Notes: a model not told the origin generated them from the letters alone. A DNA stretch of 17,491 nt from Faucicola sp041855445 (GCA_041855445.1 JBHAEG010000040.1:1-17491), one strand, 5' to 3'; counted from the stretch's first letter, positions 7,413-15,714 are shown. Translations and numbers: made by a program.

Positions 7413-8935
7413 TGCAAATAATACAAGAAAAACATTATCCAAAAATTCTCGCCCGTTGCCCACAAAAAATCCGTTATATCACTGTTGGGCAACTATGGAT
7501 AGCATGGAAATTAGGATTATATCAAACAGTTTTAACATATAGTCGTTATGTATTAATTGATACTCGCTATACTATATTAATAAAAACAATTTCAGAGTTA
7601 AACCGTTTTGTGTTAAATAATGTAGATGCAGAAAGGAGTATTTATCGTATTTTATCAGATACTAAATTTAAAGATTATCAACAAACATTTATTCAAGAAA
7701 TTTCACAAAATTATTCTGAGTTAATTTTTGATTGTTTAGAAAAATTTGATAATTTATTAGAGCAAGAATATTTTTTAGGGCTGTATTTAGCGATTTTAGC
7801 GAGAAAAAATTTAACTGATTTTGAACAACAGTATTATGAAGTTAAGAAAAACAAAATAGTTAATATTGTAGATTTTACTAATAGACAATGTCTAATTAGT
7901 AATTTACAATTAAAAACAAATATAGATAAAATAAATAATTTAAATATTATCTTAAAATCTTTTAATTTACAAACATTATCATTAAAAAATTTTGCTGAGG
8001 GTTTTGTGCCAACAAATTTGGCATATTATCCGCTTTATAAAAATGAAATTTATGATAAAAATCATAAAGTTACAATAATTATGACAACTTATAACGCCAG
8101 TCAAACTATTCAAGCTAGCCTAACAAGCCTCTTACAACAGACTTGGCGAAATTTACAAATTATTGTAGTTGATGATAATAGCTCGGACGATACTGTCACT
8201 ATTATTAAAACAATCATGAAAACAACTAATCGAATATTATTAATTGAATTGCCAAAAAATATTGGCACTTTTTCGGCTAAAAGTATTGGGGTCATGTATG
8301 CCACAGGTGATTTTTTAACTTGTCAAGATGCTGATGATTATGCTCACCCACAAAAAATTGAGTTACAAGTATTACCGCTCATTCAAGATAAAAATATCAT
8401 TGCTTCAACTTCTTATTGGGTTAGAATAGATAAAGAGGGTAATTATTATGCAAGGAAAATTTATCCGTATCTGAGGCATAACCCTGCTTCGCCAATGTTT
8501 CGATTACAAGAAATAAAAACAAAAGTTGGATTGTGGCATTTGGTGAGGACAGGGGCGGATAGCGAGTTTTTTAATCGTTTAGTGACAATATTTGGTCAGC
8601 AAAGAATTTATAGAATAAAAAAACCTTTAACATTTGCCAGTCATCGAGAAAATTCATTAATGACATCAAAAGAGTATGGGGCGTATGAAACATCATCTGC
8701 ATTATCTCGGTTAGATTATTGGGAGGCATGGCGATTGTGGCATATTGATATGCTTGCTAAGAAACAAAAAATATATATGCCTGATTTATTTGAACAAATT
8801 TCGCCAAACTTCCAACAGTTATTTAATATCCCTAAAAAAATTCAAATCAATCAACAAGACGTTTTATATTGTCTTAGTCATTTGCGGTTATTCCAAAGCC
8901 ATCAGCAATTCACCTTCAACCAAATGCGGACTTAA
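7412..8935 (+). CDS. GT2-family glycosyltransferase with a novel N-terminal region
   Basis: With the ATG at 7412 the protein is 507 aa. The frame stays open upstream to an ATG at 7370, but that start would lie inside ugd; the TAATG overlap at 7410-7414 indicates translational coupling and supports 7412. Residues 1-215 are a helical, Leu/Asn-rich region that I do not recognise. A GT-A domain follows: VTIIMTTYN from 220, DDNSSDD at 254-260 and DADD at 306-309, the last being the metal-binding DXD. The following GADSEFFNRL may carry the acceptor-side acid. No membrane segment is obvious, so it is probably cytosolic. It likely adds a sugar to the capsule repeat or to the lipid-linked primer. It is very AT-rich. 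Its last 15 codons and stop overlap the 3' end of convergent miaB, so no intergenic terminator exists here. Confidence 0.9.
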   Translation: MQIIQEKHYPKILARCPQKIRYITVGQLWIAWKLGLYQTVLTYSRYVLIDTRYTILIKTISELNRFVLNNVDAERSIYRILSDTKFKDYQQTFIQEISQNYSELIFDCLEKFDNLLEQEYFLGLYLAILARKNLTDFEQQYYEVKKNKIVNIVDFTNRQCLISNLQLKTNIDKINNLNIILKSFNLQTLSLKNFAEGFVPTNLAYYPLYKNEIYDKNHKVTIIMTTYNASQTIQASLTSLLQQTWRNLQIIVVDDNSSDDTVTIIKTIMKTTNRILLIELPKNIGTFSAKSIGVMYATGDFLTCQDADDYAHPQKIELQVLPLIQDKNIIASTSYWVRIDKEGNYYARKIYPYLRHNPASPMFRLQEIKTKVGLWHLVRTGADSEFFNRLVTIFGQQRIYRIKKPLTFASHRENSLMTSKEYGAYETSSALSRLDYWEAWRLWHIDMLAKKQKIYMPDLFEQISPNFQQLFNIPKKIQINQQDVLYCLSHLRLFQSHQQFTFNQMRT

Positions 8936-10324
8936 CGCTTTTGTGATGGTCACGCTAACAAATTTTCCAATAAGTTGATTATCGCCTTTAAACATCACAG
9001 AGCGTGTGTTGTCCGCTGTGCCTAATAAAAATTCTGGATTACGGTCGGCATGTTCTTCAACTAGCACGCGTACAGTTTTTCCCAGCATATTTTGGGTTTT
9101 TTGCCATGTTGATGCTTTGATAACTTCTTGAAATTCTGCTAAACGAGCTTTTTTAGTTGCCATGTCTACGTTGTCAGGTAATTCTGAAGCAGGGGTACCA
9201 GGTCGTTTTGAATAGATAAAGCTATAGGAATGGTCAAAATCTAAATCTTTGGCAAGTTGTAAAGTTTGTTGATAGTCTTCATCGGTTTCATTTGGAAAGC
9301 CGATGATAAAGTCACTTGATAAGTGTATATCAGGGCGGACTTCACGCAGTTTTCGGATTTGTTCAATATAAATATCAATGGTGTGGTTACGTTTCATGGC
9401 TGATAAAATACGATTTGAGCCACTTTGTACAGGTAAATGTAAATGAGAGACTAACTTTGGCAGTTTAGCATAGGCTTCAATAATATCATCGGTGAATTCA
9501 AGCGGGTGACTGGTGGTGTAACGAATACGTTCAATACCATCAATATGCGATACATAGTGTAATAATTCACTAAAACGACAGATTGTGCCATCATATTTTT
9601 CACCACGATAGCCATTGACGTTTTGTCCAAGTAATGTTACTTCTCGCACACCTTGTGAAGCAAGTGTATCAATTTCTGCTAAGACATCATCTAGTGGGCG
9701 TGAGATTTCCTCGCCTCGTGTGTACGGTACGACACAAAATGAGCAATATTTTGAACAACCTTCCATAATTGACACAAATGCTCGATAGCCTTCAACTTTA
9801 GGTTCAGGTAAAAAATCAAATTTTTCAATGCTAGGGAAAGAAACATCAACTACCCCAATTCGATTTTTTGGTTTGACATTTGCTTGCTTGGTAGATTGTT
9901 CATACAGTTCAGGTAAACGATGTAGTGTTTGTGGGCCAAATACCATATCTACATATGGGGCACGGGCTTGAATATTGTCGCCTTCTTGTGATGCCACACA
10001 GCCACCAACGCCAATGACTACATTTGGATTTTTTTCTTTAAGTTTTCGCCACCGCCCCAATTCAGAAAAAACTTTCTCTTGGGCTTTTTCACGAATAGAA
10101 CAGGTATTCATGATTAATACATCAGCATCTTCTGGATTATCCGTCAATACCATGCCATGTGAATTACCTAACACATCAGCCATTTTTTCTGAATCATATA
10201 CATTCATTTGACAGCCTTGCGTTGCGATAAAAACTTTTTTTGCTTGTGGACTTATCGTAGTCGTGTCGATAATGGTTGGCTTGCTTTGGTTGATAGTTTT
10301 TGGGTCAAAAACAGTGACGGTCAT
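8888..10324 (-). CDS. miaB: tRNA-2-methylthio-N6-dimethylallyladenosine synthase
   Basis: Radical-SAM methylthiotransferase that converts i6A37 to ms2i6A37 in tRNAs reading UNN codons. The 478 aa are normal length. The N-terminal UPF0004 domain has three cluster cysteines (C38 in TQGCQMN, C75 in NTCSIRE, C109 in GGCVA). The radical-SAM CxxxCxxC is C190, C194 and C197 in GCSKYCSFC, followed by VVPYTRG. The C-terminal TRAM domain ends in VEGELL. On the minus strand an AGGT about 8 nt upstream precedes the ATG (10322-10324). A good extended -10 promoter lies upstream (10389-10417). Its 3' end overlaps the capsule-locus transferase gene by 48 nt on the opposite strand. This is a conserved housekeeping gene flanking the variable locus. 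Confidence 0.97.
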   Translation of the reverse strand: MTVTVFDPKTINQSKPTIIDTTTISPQAKKVFIATQGCQMNVYDSEKMADVLGNSHGMVLTDNPEDADVLIMNTCSIREKAQEKVFSELGRWRKLKEKNPNVVIGVGGCVASQEGDNIQARAPYVDMVFGPQTLHRLPELYEQSTKQANVKPKNRIGVVDVSFPSIEKFDFLPEPKVEGYRAFVSIMEGCSKYCSFCVVPYTRGEEISRPLDDVLAEIDTLASQGVREVTLLGQNVNGYRGEKYDGTICRFSELLHYVSHIDGIERIRYTTSHPLEFTDDIIEAYAKLPKLVSHLHLPVQSGSNRILSAMKRNHTIDIYIEQIRKLREVRPDIHLSSDFIIGFPNETDEDYQQTLQLAKDLDFDHSYSFIYSKRPGTPASELPDNVDMATKKARLAEFQEVIKASTWQKTQNMLGKTVRVLVEEHADRNPEFLLGTADNTRSVMFKGDNQLIGKFVSVTITKALSPHLVEGELLMALE

Positions 10325-10388
10325 GCAATGTACCTATGATATAAATGAATTTAGTATATTAATGTTGCTTGGCAAAATTAAACTAAAT

Positions 10389-10417
10389 ATTATAGCAAAA
10401 TTTTATTTTAATGTGTG
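10389..10417 (-). promoter_or_regulatory. Probable miaB promoter (extended -10)
   Basis: On the minus strand TGCTATAAT (10397 down to 10389) is a perfect extended -10 box. A CACACA (10417-10412) sits 17 nt upstream as a weak -35, matching three of six bases. This predicts a transcript start near 10382 and a leader of about 58 nt before the miaB ATG. Confidence 0.55.
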
Positions 10418-10442
10418 GTGAATTGAATAAATCGTTTTTTAC

Positions 10443-10521
10443 AATCAATTCTGGCATTTACGAACAAAATTGATTAAGCTAAACCGCAGATTATGACAGA
10501 TTATCCGTTTTTTATTGCGGT
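10443..10521. repeat. Inverted and direct repeats in the miaB-slt divergent region
   Basis: This 296-nt divergent spacer contains AATCAATT (10443-10450) facing AATTGATT (10468-10475), then two direct copies of CAGATTAT (10487-10494 and 10497-10504, 10-nt period). ACCGCA (10483-10488) faces TGCGGT (10516-10521). The direct repeats are one helical turn apart, which would suit a protein-binding site. No known regulator is recognised. Confidence 0.35.
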
Positions 10522-10552
10522 AAAAAATAACTAAACTTTATCATAATGTTAA

Positions 10553-10585
10553 TTGTGCAGAAATAATCATATTCTATGATATGAT
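10553..10585 (+). promoter_or_regulatory. Possible slt promoter overlapped by a dyad
   Basis: TTGTGC (10553-10558) and TATGAT (10575-10580) are spaced 16 nt apart, a plausible sigma-70 promoter. ATCATAT (10566-10572) and ATATGAT (10579-10585) form a 7-bp inverted repeat with a 6-nt centre that covers the -10 box, so it could be an operator. It is AT-only in context and remains tentative. Confidence 0.35.
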
Positions 10586-10620
10586 GATTTTTATTTTTTT
10601 GAAAAAATAAAGGCTATTTG

Positions 10621-12624
10621 ATGAAAAAAGGTATTAAATTTAAAACGTCTTTTTTGGCGTTTTCTTGCATTACATTGTTTACTCAGTCCGCTTGTGGCAA
10701 TCCTTATCCAATAGGTACGCCAACGCAGGCGGATAGCTATTTTAATCAGGCAGAACGTGATGCAAGTCGTGGTAACATTGGTAAAATGTATGATTATCAA
10801 GAAAAAATGGAAGGTAGCTCGCTAGAAATGTATCCTGAATATTGGCGACTTAATCAAAATCTTAGTACACAAACTCCACAAGCGATTATTGATTTTGTCA
10901 AACGTTATGAAGGCTCGGCAATAGCAGAAAAACTCGTTGCCGATTATGCTGAAGCCAAAGCCCGTACTAATGACTATGCCACTGTTCGCCAAATTGCCCA
11001 TCTGATTACTAATGCTGATGCCAGCGAAGCTTGTGCAATTGCTTTGGGATTTAATAATACAGGCGATGCAATGCGGGCATTTATTGAAAAGCCGAATGTT
11101 TGGTTAAATACTTTTGGTAAACAGCCAGAACTTTGTTTAAAACTTGCGTCTGATATGAATAAAAATCCATTGATTTCTACTGATGACCGAGAACAACGCT
11201 TATACCGTATGTTACGAGTAGATAGAAGTCAAGATATTATTCAACTATCAGGGCAATTAGGCGTTTATCTTGACCAAGCTCAGTTATCTATGATTAGTGC
11301 TAATCCTAATAATTTTTTAGCAAGTTTTAATGCGTTACAACCAACGGCAAGTAATCGTTATTTATATTTATATGCTCTTGCTCGGTTAGCAAAAAAATCA
11401 GTCGGCGAAGCGGGTATGCAGTTTAACTATGATTTAAATCAAGATAATCTTCGTAGTGAGCCATTTTTTGATGAAAAAACTCGCCGTTATGCGTATCGTA
11501 CCTTGGGGGTAGCTCGTATGAACGTCAATACTGACCAAGGTTTTAGTATTGAAGCGGTGGACTGGTTACAAAAAAGCGTGGGAGAACCATTTAATTTTGA
11601 AGAGGCAGAAGATTATGCCCAAGCAGGTATTCGATTTGGTCGCTGGCAAGATGTGATTACCGCCATTGGAGCAATGGACCATAACACCCAAAGTGAACGG
11701 ATTTGGCAATATTGGTTAGCAAAAGCATATCAAAATTCAGGCGATAATTCACAAAAAAAACAAGCTAGACAAATTTTTGTAAAATTGGCAGAAAAAAATG
11801 ATTATTACGGATTACTTGCTAAGGACCAAATCGGGCAACGTCTAACGCAGTTACCTAGTAATCCGCCTATTAGCAATGACGATTATCAACGCCTTAATCA
11901 AGATGAAAATTTTAGACGGGCATTTGTGTTATATGGTTTGAGTGCTAATCCAGCATATACAAATCGTGAGTGGAATTGGGCAGTGAAAAAAGCCAGAGAT
12001 AAAGGCGATAAAGGCGTGATTGTGGCAGCAGCTCAACAAGCCCATGATATTGGCTGGTATGATAGAAGTATTTATGCGTTTGAAAGTAGTCCAGAAATTG
12101 CCAATTCAGCAACTGCTTATCCAATGCCTTTTAAAAATAGTGTGGTGCAATATAGCAGGCAGGCAGGCATTTCTCCAGCATGGGCGTATGGTATCACTCG
12201 CCAAGAAAGCCGTTTTAATGTTGGAGCAAAATCACACGTTGGGGCAGGTGGCTTAATGCAAATCATGCCAGACACTGCCAAATATGTGGCTCGTAAACTG
12301 GGAGAACCCTATGATGCTAAACTGGTGACAACAGGTGATACAAATATTCGTTATGGTACATTTTATATGTCAGACGTATTAAATAAATTTGGTGGACAAA
12401 TGACCATGACCACTGCAGGCTATAACGCAGGTCCAAATCGAGCAACAGCATGGCAACCAACTTATGGCACGCTACCAGCCGACCAATATGTCGAAAGTAT
12501 TCCATTTCCAGAAACTCGTCACTATGTTAAAGCAGTCATGGAAAATACAGTAAACTATGGCGTGTTATTAGGTGAAGGTGGTCAATCCATTAGTGAAAGA
12601 ATGGGAACCATTCCTGCCAAATAA
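10621..12624 (+). CDS. slt: Soluble lytic murein transglycosylase (Slt70-like)
   Basis: Periplasmic enzyme cleaving peptidoglycan glycan strands with formation of 1,6-anhydro-MurNAc. At 667 aa it is close to the Slt70 family length. ATG 10621 is chosen over the adjacent TTG at 10618 because AAAGG (10609-10613) is 7 nt upstream and the sequence then starts with a standard MKK signal peptide (hydrophobic core FLAFSCITLF). A Cys at residue 25 (QSAC) looks superficially like a lipobox, but the -3 residue is Gln, so a periplasmic protein is more likely than a lipoprotein. Residues ~30-480 are the helical, superhelix-type region. The catalytic SLT domain has RQESRFN with Glu529, GAGGLMQIMP, and TTAGYNAGP. 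A palindromic terminator follows two nucleotides after the stop. Confidence 0.93.
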   Translation: MKKGIKFKTSFLAFSCITLFTQSACGNPYPIGTPTQADSYFNQAERDASRGNIGKMYDYQEKMEGSSLEMYPEYWRLNQNLSTQTPQAIIDFVKRYEGSAIAEKLVADYAEAKARTNDYATVRQIAHLITNADASEACAIALGFNNTGDAMRAFIEKPNVWLNTFGKQPELCLKLASDMNKNPLISTDDREQRLYRMLRVDRSQDIIQLSGQLGVYLDQAQLSMISANPNNFLASFNALQPTASNRYLYLYALARLAKKSVGEAGMQFNYDLNQDNLRSEPFFDEKTRRYAYRTLGVARMNVNTDQGFSIEAVDWLQKSVGEPFNFEEAEDYAQAGIRFGRWQDVITAIGAMDHNTQSERIWQYWLAKAYQNSGDNSQKKQARQIFVKLAEKNDYYGLLAKDQIGQRLTQLPSNPPISNDDYQRLNQDENFRRAFVLYGLSANPAYTNREWNWAVKKARDKGDKGVIVAAAQQAHDIGWYDRSIYAFESSPEIANSATAYPMPFKNSVVQYSRQAGISPAWAYGITRQESRFNVGAKSHVGAGGLMQIMPDTAKYVARKLGEPYDAKLVTTGDTNIRYGTFYMSDVLNKFGGQMTMTTAGYNAGPNRATAWQPTYGTLPADQYVESIPFPETRHYVKAVMENTVNYGVLLGEGGQSISERMGTIPAK

Positions 12625-12625
12625 A

Positions 12626-12649
12626 AAAAGCTGGGATATCCCAGCTTTT
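12626..12649. terminator. Bidirectional rho-independent terminator between slt and lysR
   Basis: The 24 nt form a perfect palindrome: four A, GCTGGGATATCCCAGC, four T. The GC-rich stem with A-tract on one side and T-tract on the other works in both directions, serving the convergent slt (stop at 12622-12624) and the LysR gene (stop at 12667-12669). Confidence 0.88.
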
Positions 12650-12666
12650 CTAATTTGATTAAACGA

Positions 12667-13704
12667 TTACTGACGGTCTGGGTCAATTTCATCAAGCGAC
12701 AAAGGCTGTGTATAAAGTGAACCATCAAAAATCGCTTCTTGTTGAGGCGTAATTTGTTGCTCTTCTGCAATCACCTGACGGGCAACATGTAAAATTAACT
12801 GACGTAACCAGCGATGGGCAGGGTGATGTTGTAACAGTGGCGACCATGCCATAGTTAATTCAAATTCAGGAATAAAAAAAGGTGGCTCTTTAATCACAAT
12901 TTTATCATTAGATGCCTGCATACGAGCTACTCGAGTAGGTAAAGTTGCGATTAAATCTCGATTTGCCACTAACATTGCAGGCATTTGATAATGACGTGTA
13001 AACACACTAATTTGACGTTTTTGTCCCAAACGGTGTAACGCTTGGTCAATAGAGCCTAAACCACCAGATTTTTCAGGATTTACGCCAAAACCTACCCCCA
13101 TACCAGTTTTTGATACCCAAATATGTTGAGCTTTTAGATAATTTTTTAAATTAAAACGTTGAACATATGGACTATTTGCTGACAACAAACAACTAAAAGT
13201 ATCACGCCAGACTAACACCTGATGAAAACTTTGTGGAATTTCATTAAAGCGATTAATAGCTAAATCAACTCGTCCCTGTTCCATATCACGATAAGAAACA
13301 TCAGAAGGCGTTAAAAAATCCAAAATAACATTAGGAGCTTCAGAACGTAACGCCTTGACCAATCTAGGCACAAGCGTAGCTTCAGCATAATCTGATGTCA
13401 TAATCCTAAAAACTCGATTACTGGTATAAGGGCGAAACTCAGTTCGTGGCTCTAATAACTGGGTCAAATCTGATAACAACTCACGAATACGGGGCTGAAG
13501 TTCTAACGCCCGCTCAGTTGGTGTCATACCTTCTGAAGAACGAATTAATAACGGGTCATTAAACAATTTGCGTAAACGCCGTAAAATATTACTCATGGCA
13601 GGCTGGGTAATACCAAGTTGCTCAGATGCACGGGTAACATTTTTCTCACGCAACAATACATCTAAATGCACCAGAAGATTGAGGTCAACTCGCTGTAAAT
13701 TCAT
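12667..13704 (-). CDS. LysR-family transcriptional regulator, divergent from aceA
   Basis: 345-aa LysR-type regulator. The N-terminal winged HTH spans about residues 1-65, with recognition region ..TRASEQLGITQPAMSNILRRLRKLF; the rest is the periplasmic-binding-protein-like effector domain. The frame extends to an ATG at 13722, but the start at 13704 (MNLQRVDLNLL) is preferred: AGGA lies 8 nt upstream of it and would fall inside the longer version, and LysR proteins usually begin this way. From memory, Acinetobacter has very similar regulators. Because LysR proteins commonly control the divergent neighbour, regulation of isocitrate lyase is a reasonable inference, but not shown. The effector is unknown. 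It shares the bidirectional terminator with slt. Alternative roles, such as global or aromatic metabolism control, cannot be excluded. Confidence 0.93.
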   Translation of the reverse strand: MNLQRVDLNLLVHLDVLLREKNVTRASEQLGITQPAMSNILRRLRKLFNDPLLIRSSEGMTPTERALELQPRIRELLSDLTQLLEPRTEFRPYTSNRVFRIMTSDYAEATLVPRLVKALRSEAPNVILDFLTPSDVSYRDMEQGRVDLAINRFNEIPQSFHQVLVWRDTFSCLLSANSPYVQRFNLKNYLKAQHIWVSKTGMGVGFGVNPEKSGGLGSIDQALHRLGQKRQISVFTRHYQMPAMLVANRDLIATLPTRVARMQASNDKIVIKEPPFFIPEFELTMAWSPLLQHHPAHRWLRQLILHVARQVIAEEQQITPQQEAIFDGSLYTQPLSLDEIDPDRQ

Positions 13705-14008
13705 CTCTTTTTTCCTAATCAAACCTTTGTTAACATCTACTTAAACCAATGATTTTAAAGAAATATTTCATAAGTAAATACCAAAGATAATTATCATAAA
13801 TTAGCTAAATTATTGCTAAAACGTTATAGTGATAACAGTTCACTTTGCAAAGTAACTTTATTATCAACCCTGCCCAAGATTGATGACTGTTATTTTAGCA
13901 AAATATTAACCATAACGTATAGAAATATCATGCTTTTATTAAAATTAAGATATTTTTATACCAAAGAAAATTGTAACAATTGATAAGTCTAAGGAAAAGG
14001 AGCAGACA
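13705..14008. promoter_or_regulatory. lysR-aceA divergent control region with several dyads
   Basis: This 304-nt gene-free stretch is AT-rich and holds five dyads: GATAATTATC (13786-13795), GTTAT/ATAAC (13823-13836), the perfect 12-bp ACTTTGCAAAGT (13842-13853), TATTTT/AAAATA (13891-13905), and AATTGT/ACAATT (13969-13981). The second and fourth have LysR-like T-N11-A geometry. A possible lysR promoter on the minus strand is TTTGCA (13851-13846), 17 nt, TATAAC (13828-13823), so its -35 overlaps the 12-bp palindrome. A possible aceA promoter is TTAGCA (13895-13900), 17 nt, TATAGA (13918-13923). The aceA ribosome site AAGGAG (13997-14002) is strong. Confidence 0.5.
13842..13853. promoter_or_regulatory. 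TTTGCAAA-containing 12-bp palindrome, candidate acetate/short-chain acyl-CoA regulator site
   Basis: ACTTTGCAAAGT is a perfect palindrome. Established knowledge: the RamB/PccR/MccR (ScfR) family of XRE regulators binds TTTGCAAA-type sites, and RamB represses aceA in Corynebacterium. Position upstream of aceA fits this, but no such regulator is in the window and a LysR site is also possible. Confidence 0.4.
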
Positions 14009-15598
14009 ATGTCAAATTACATTTCGGCGATTGAGCATATTAAAGCATTAAAAGAAAAATATGGTAATTGGCAAAATATTAGCGAAAATGATGCTGGTCG
14101 TTTAATTGTACAAAATCGCTTTAAAACTGGTTTAGATATTGCAAAATATACTGCAGGTATTATGCGTCGTGATATGGCAGAATATGACGCAGACAAAAGT
14201 AAATATACCCAATCTTTAGGGGCATGGCATGGTTTTGTCGCTCAACAAACAATGTACGCTGTAAAAAAATATTTTGGTACAAATCAACGTAAATATATCT
14301 ATTTATCAGGCTGGATGGTTGCAGCATTACGCTCTGAGTTTGGACCATTACCTGACCAATCTATGCACGAAAAAACTGCCGTGCCAAAATTAATTGAAGA
14401 AATTTACACATTCTTACGCCAAGCTGATGAAAAAGTTTTAAACGACTATTTTCGTGAATTGAAAAAAGCTCAAGAAGCAGGCGAAGACACTCAGCCAATT
14501 CTTGATAAAATTAATAATTTTGAATCACACGTTGTGCCAATTATTGCTGATATTGATGCAGGCTTTGGTAATGAAGAAGCAACTTACTTATTAACCAAAA
14601 AAATGATTGAAGCAGGTGCTTGTGCCATTCAAGTGGAAAACCAAGTATCAGACGCAAAACAATGCGGACACCAAGATGGTAAAGTGACTGTTCCACACGA
14701 AGATTTTATCGCAAAATTGAACGCTATTCGTTATGCGTTTTTAGAGCTTGGCGTTGATGATGGCGTGATTGTTGCTCGTACTGACTCAGAAGGGGCTTCA
14801 TTAACACAAAAATTGCCTGTTTCCCAAGAAGCTGGCGACTTGGCATCACAATATCTTGACTTTTTAGAATATGAAGAAGTAGATATTAATGATGCTAAAG
14901 AATATGATGTGTTATTAAAACGAGAAGGCAAATTAGTTCGCCCAGTACGTTTACCAAACGGTTTATATCAATTCCGTGAAGGTACAAATATTGACCGAGT
15001 TGTACTTGACTGCGTGACCGCATTACAAAATGGAGCGGATTTATTATGGATTGAAACACCAACGCCAGATGTAGCCCATATTAAATCAATGACCGACCGC
15101 ATTGTTGAACAAGTACCAAATGCAAAACTTGTTTATAACAATAGTCCATCGTTTAACTGGACTTTAAATTTCCGTAAACAAGTCATTGCAAAATGGGAAG
15201 CTGAAGGCAAAGATGTTTCTGCTTATGATAAAAATAACTTAATGTCAGCTGAATATGACGGTACAGAACTAGACCAAGAAGCAGACGAAGTTGCCCGTAA
15301 CTTTCAACGTGATGCCTCACGTGATGCGTGTGTGTTCCATCATTTGATTACGCTACCAACTTATCACACGACCGCATTACATATGCACGAATTATCAAAA
15401 GGTTACTTTGGTGATAAAGGTATGTTAGCGTATGTTGAAGGTGTACAACGTAAGGAAATCCGTGAAGGTGTAGCCTGTGTGAAACATCAAGCAATGGCGG
15501 GTTCAGATATTGGCGATGACCACAAAGAAATTTTCTCGGGTGATAATGCGTTAAAAGCTGGTGGGGCAAAAAATACGTCTAATCAGTTCGGTCATTAA
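14009..15598 (+). CDS. aceA: Isocitrate lyase
   Basis: First enzyme of the glyoxylate shunt, splitting isocitrate into glyoxylate and succinate and so allowing growth on acetate and fatty acids. The 529 aa match the longer Pseudomonas/Acinetobacter-type lyases (P. aeruginosa about 531 aa). The catalytic cysteine is C219 in KQCGHQDGKV; this subfamily has QCGH where E. coli has KCGH. DIDAGFGNEEATY carries metal-binding acids, and IVARTDSEGA and WIETPTPD are also family signatures. A strong AAGGAG lies 6 nt before the ATG. The divergent LysR gene and the palindromes upstream suggest regulated expression. No malate synthase is adjacent, so aceA is monocistronic here. Confidence 0.97.
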   Translation: MSNYISAIEHIKALKEKYGNWQNISENDAGRLIVQNRFKTGLDIAKYTAGIMRRDMAEYDADKSKYTQSLGAWHGFVAQQTMYAVKKYFGTNQRKYIYLSGWMVAALRSEFGPLPDQSMHEKTAVPKLIEEIYTFLRQADEKVLNDYFRELKKAQEAGEDTQPILDKINNFESHVVPIIADIDAGFGNEEATYLLTKKMIEAGACAIQVENQVSDAKQCGHQDGKVTVPHEDFIAKLNAIRYAFLELGVDDGVIVARTDSEGASLTQKLPVSQEAGDLASQYLDFLEYEEVDINDAKEYDVLLKREGKLVRPVRLPNGLYQFREGTNIDRVVLDCVTALQNGADLLWIETPTPDVAHIKSMTDRIVEQVPNAKLVYNNSPSFNWTLNFRKQVIAKWEAEGKDVSAYDKNNLMSAEYDGTELDQEADEVARNFQRDASRDACVFHHLITLPTYHTTALHMHELSKGYFGDKGMLAYVEGVQRKEIREGVACVKHQAMAGSDIGDDHKEIFSGDNALKAGGAKNTSNQFGH

Positions 15599-15643
15599 TC
15601 ATTACTGATTGAGCTATATTAAAATCTCCTATTAAACTAAGTA

Positions 15644-15671
15644 AATACCCTGTCAGATATGATAGGGTATT
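15644..15671. terminator. Hairpin between convergent aceA and mntP (possible terminator)
   Basis: AATACCCTGTC and GATAGGGTATT pair as an 11-bp stem (one G-T pair) around a 6-nt loop. It is well placed between two convergent genes, but a clear T-tract is missing on either strand, so termination may be weak or the hairpin may protect 3' ends. Confidence 0.5.
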
Positions 15672-15714
15672 GACTGATTATAAATCTTAGTTCTCAGAGT
15701 AGGGATATATCAAT

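Noticed and set aside
8745..8978. 77-codon open frame on the + strand at the GT2/miaB junction
   Set aside because: It lies in another frame over the end of the GT2 gene and antisense to miaB, with no ribosome site and no recognisable protein.
10487..10504. Two CAGATTAT copies as the start of a tandem repeat or CRISPR
   Set aside because: Only two short copies 10 nt apart, with no further units.
10618..10620. TTG start codon directly before the slt ATG
   Set aside because: The ATG at 10621 has a better spaced ribosome site and begins a normal MKK signal peptide.
13705..13722. Longer LysR start at ATG 13722
   Set aside because: The AGGA ribosome site falls inside this extension and is correctly placed for the start at 13704, where the typical LysR N-terminus begins.
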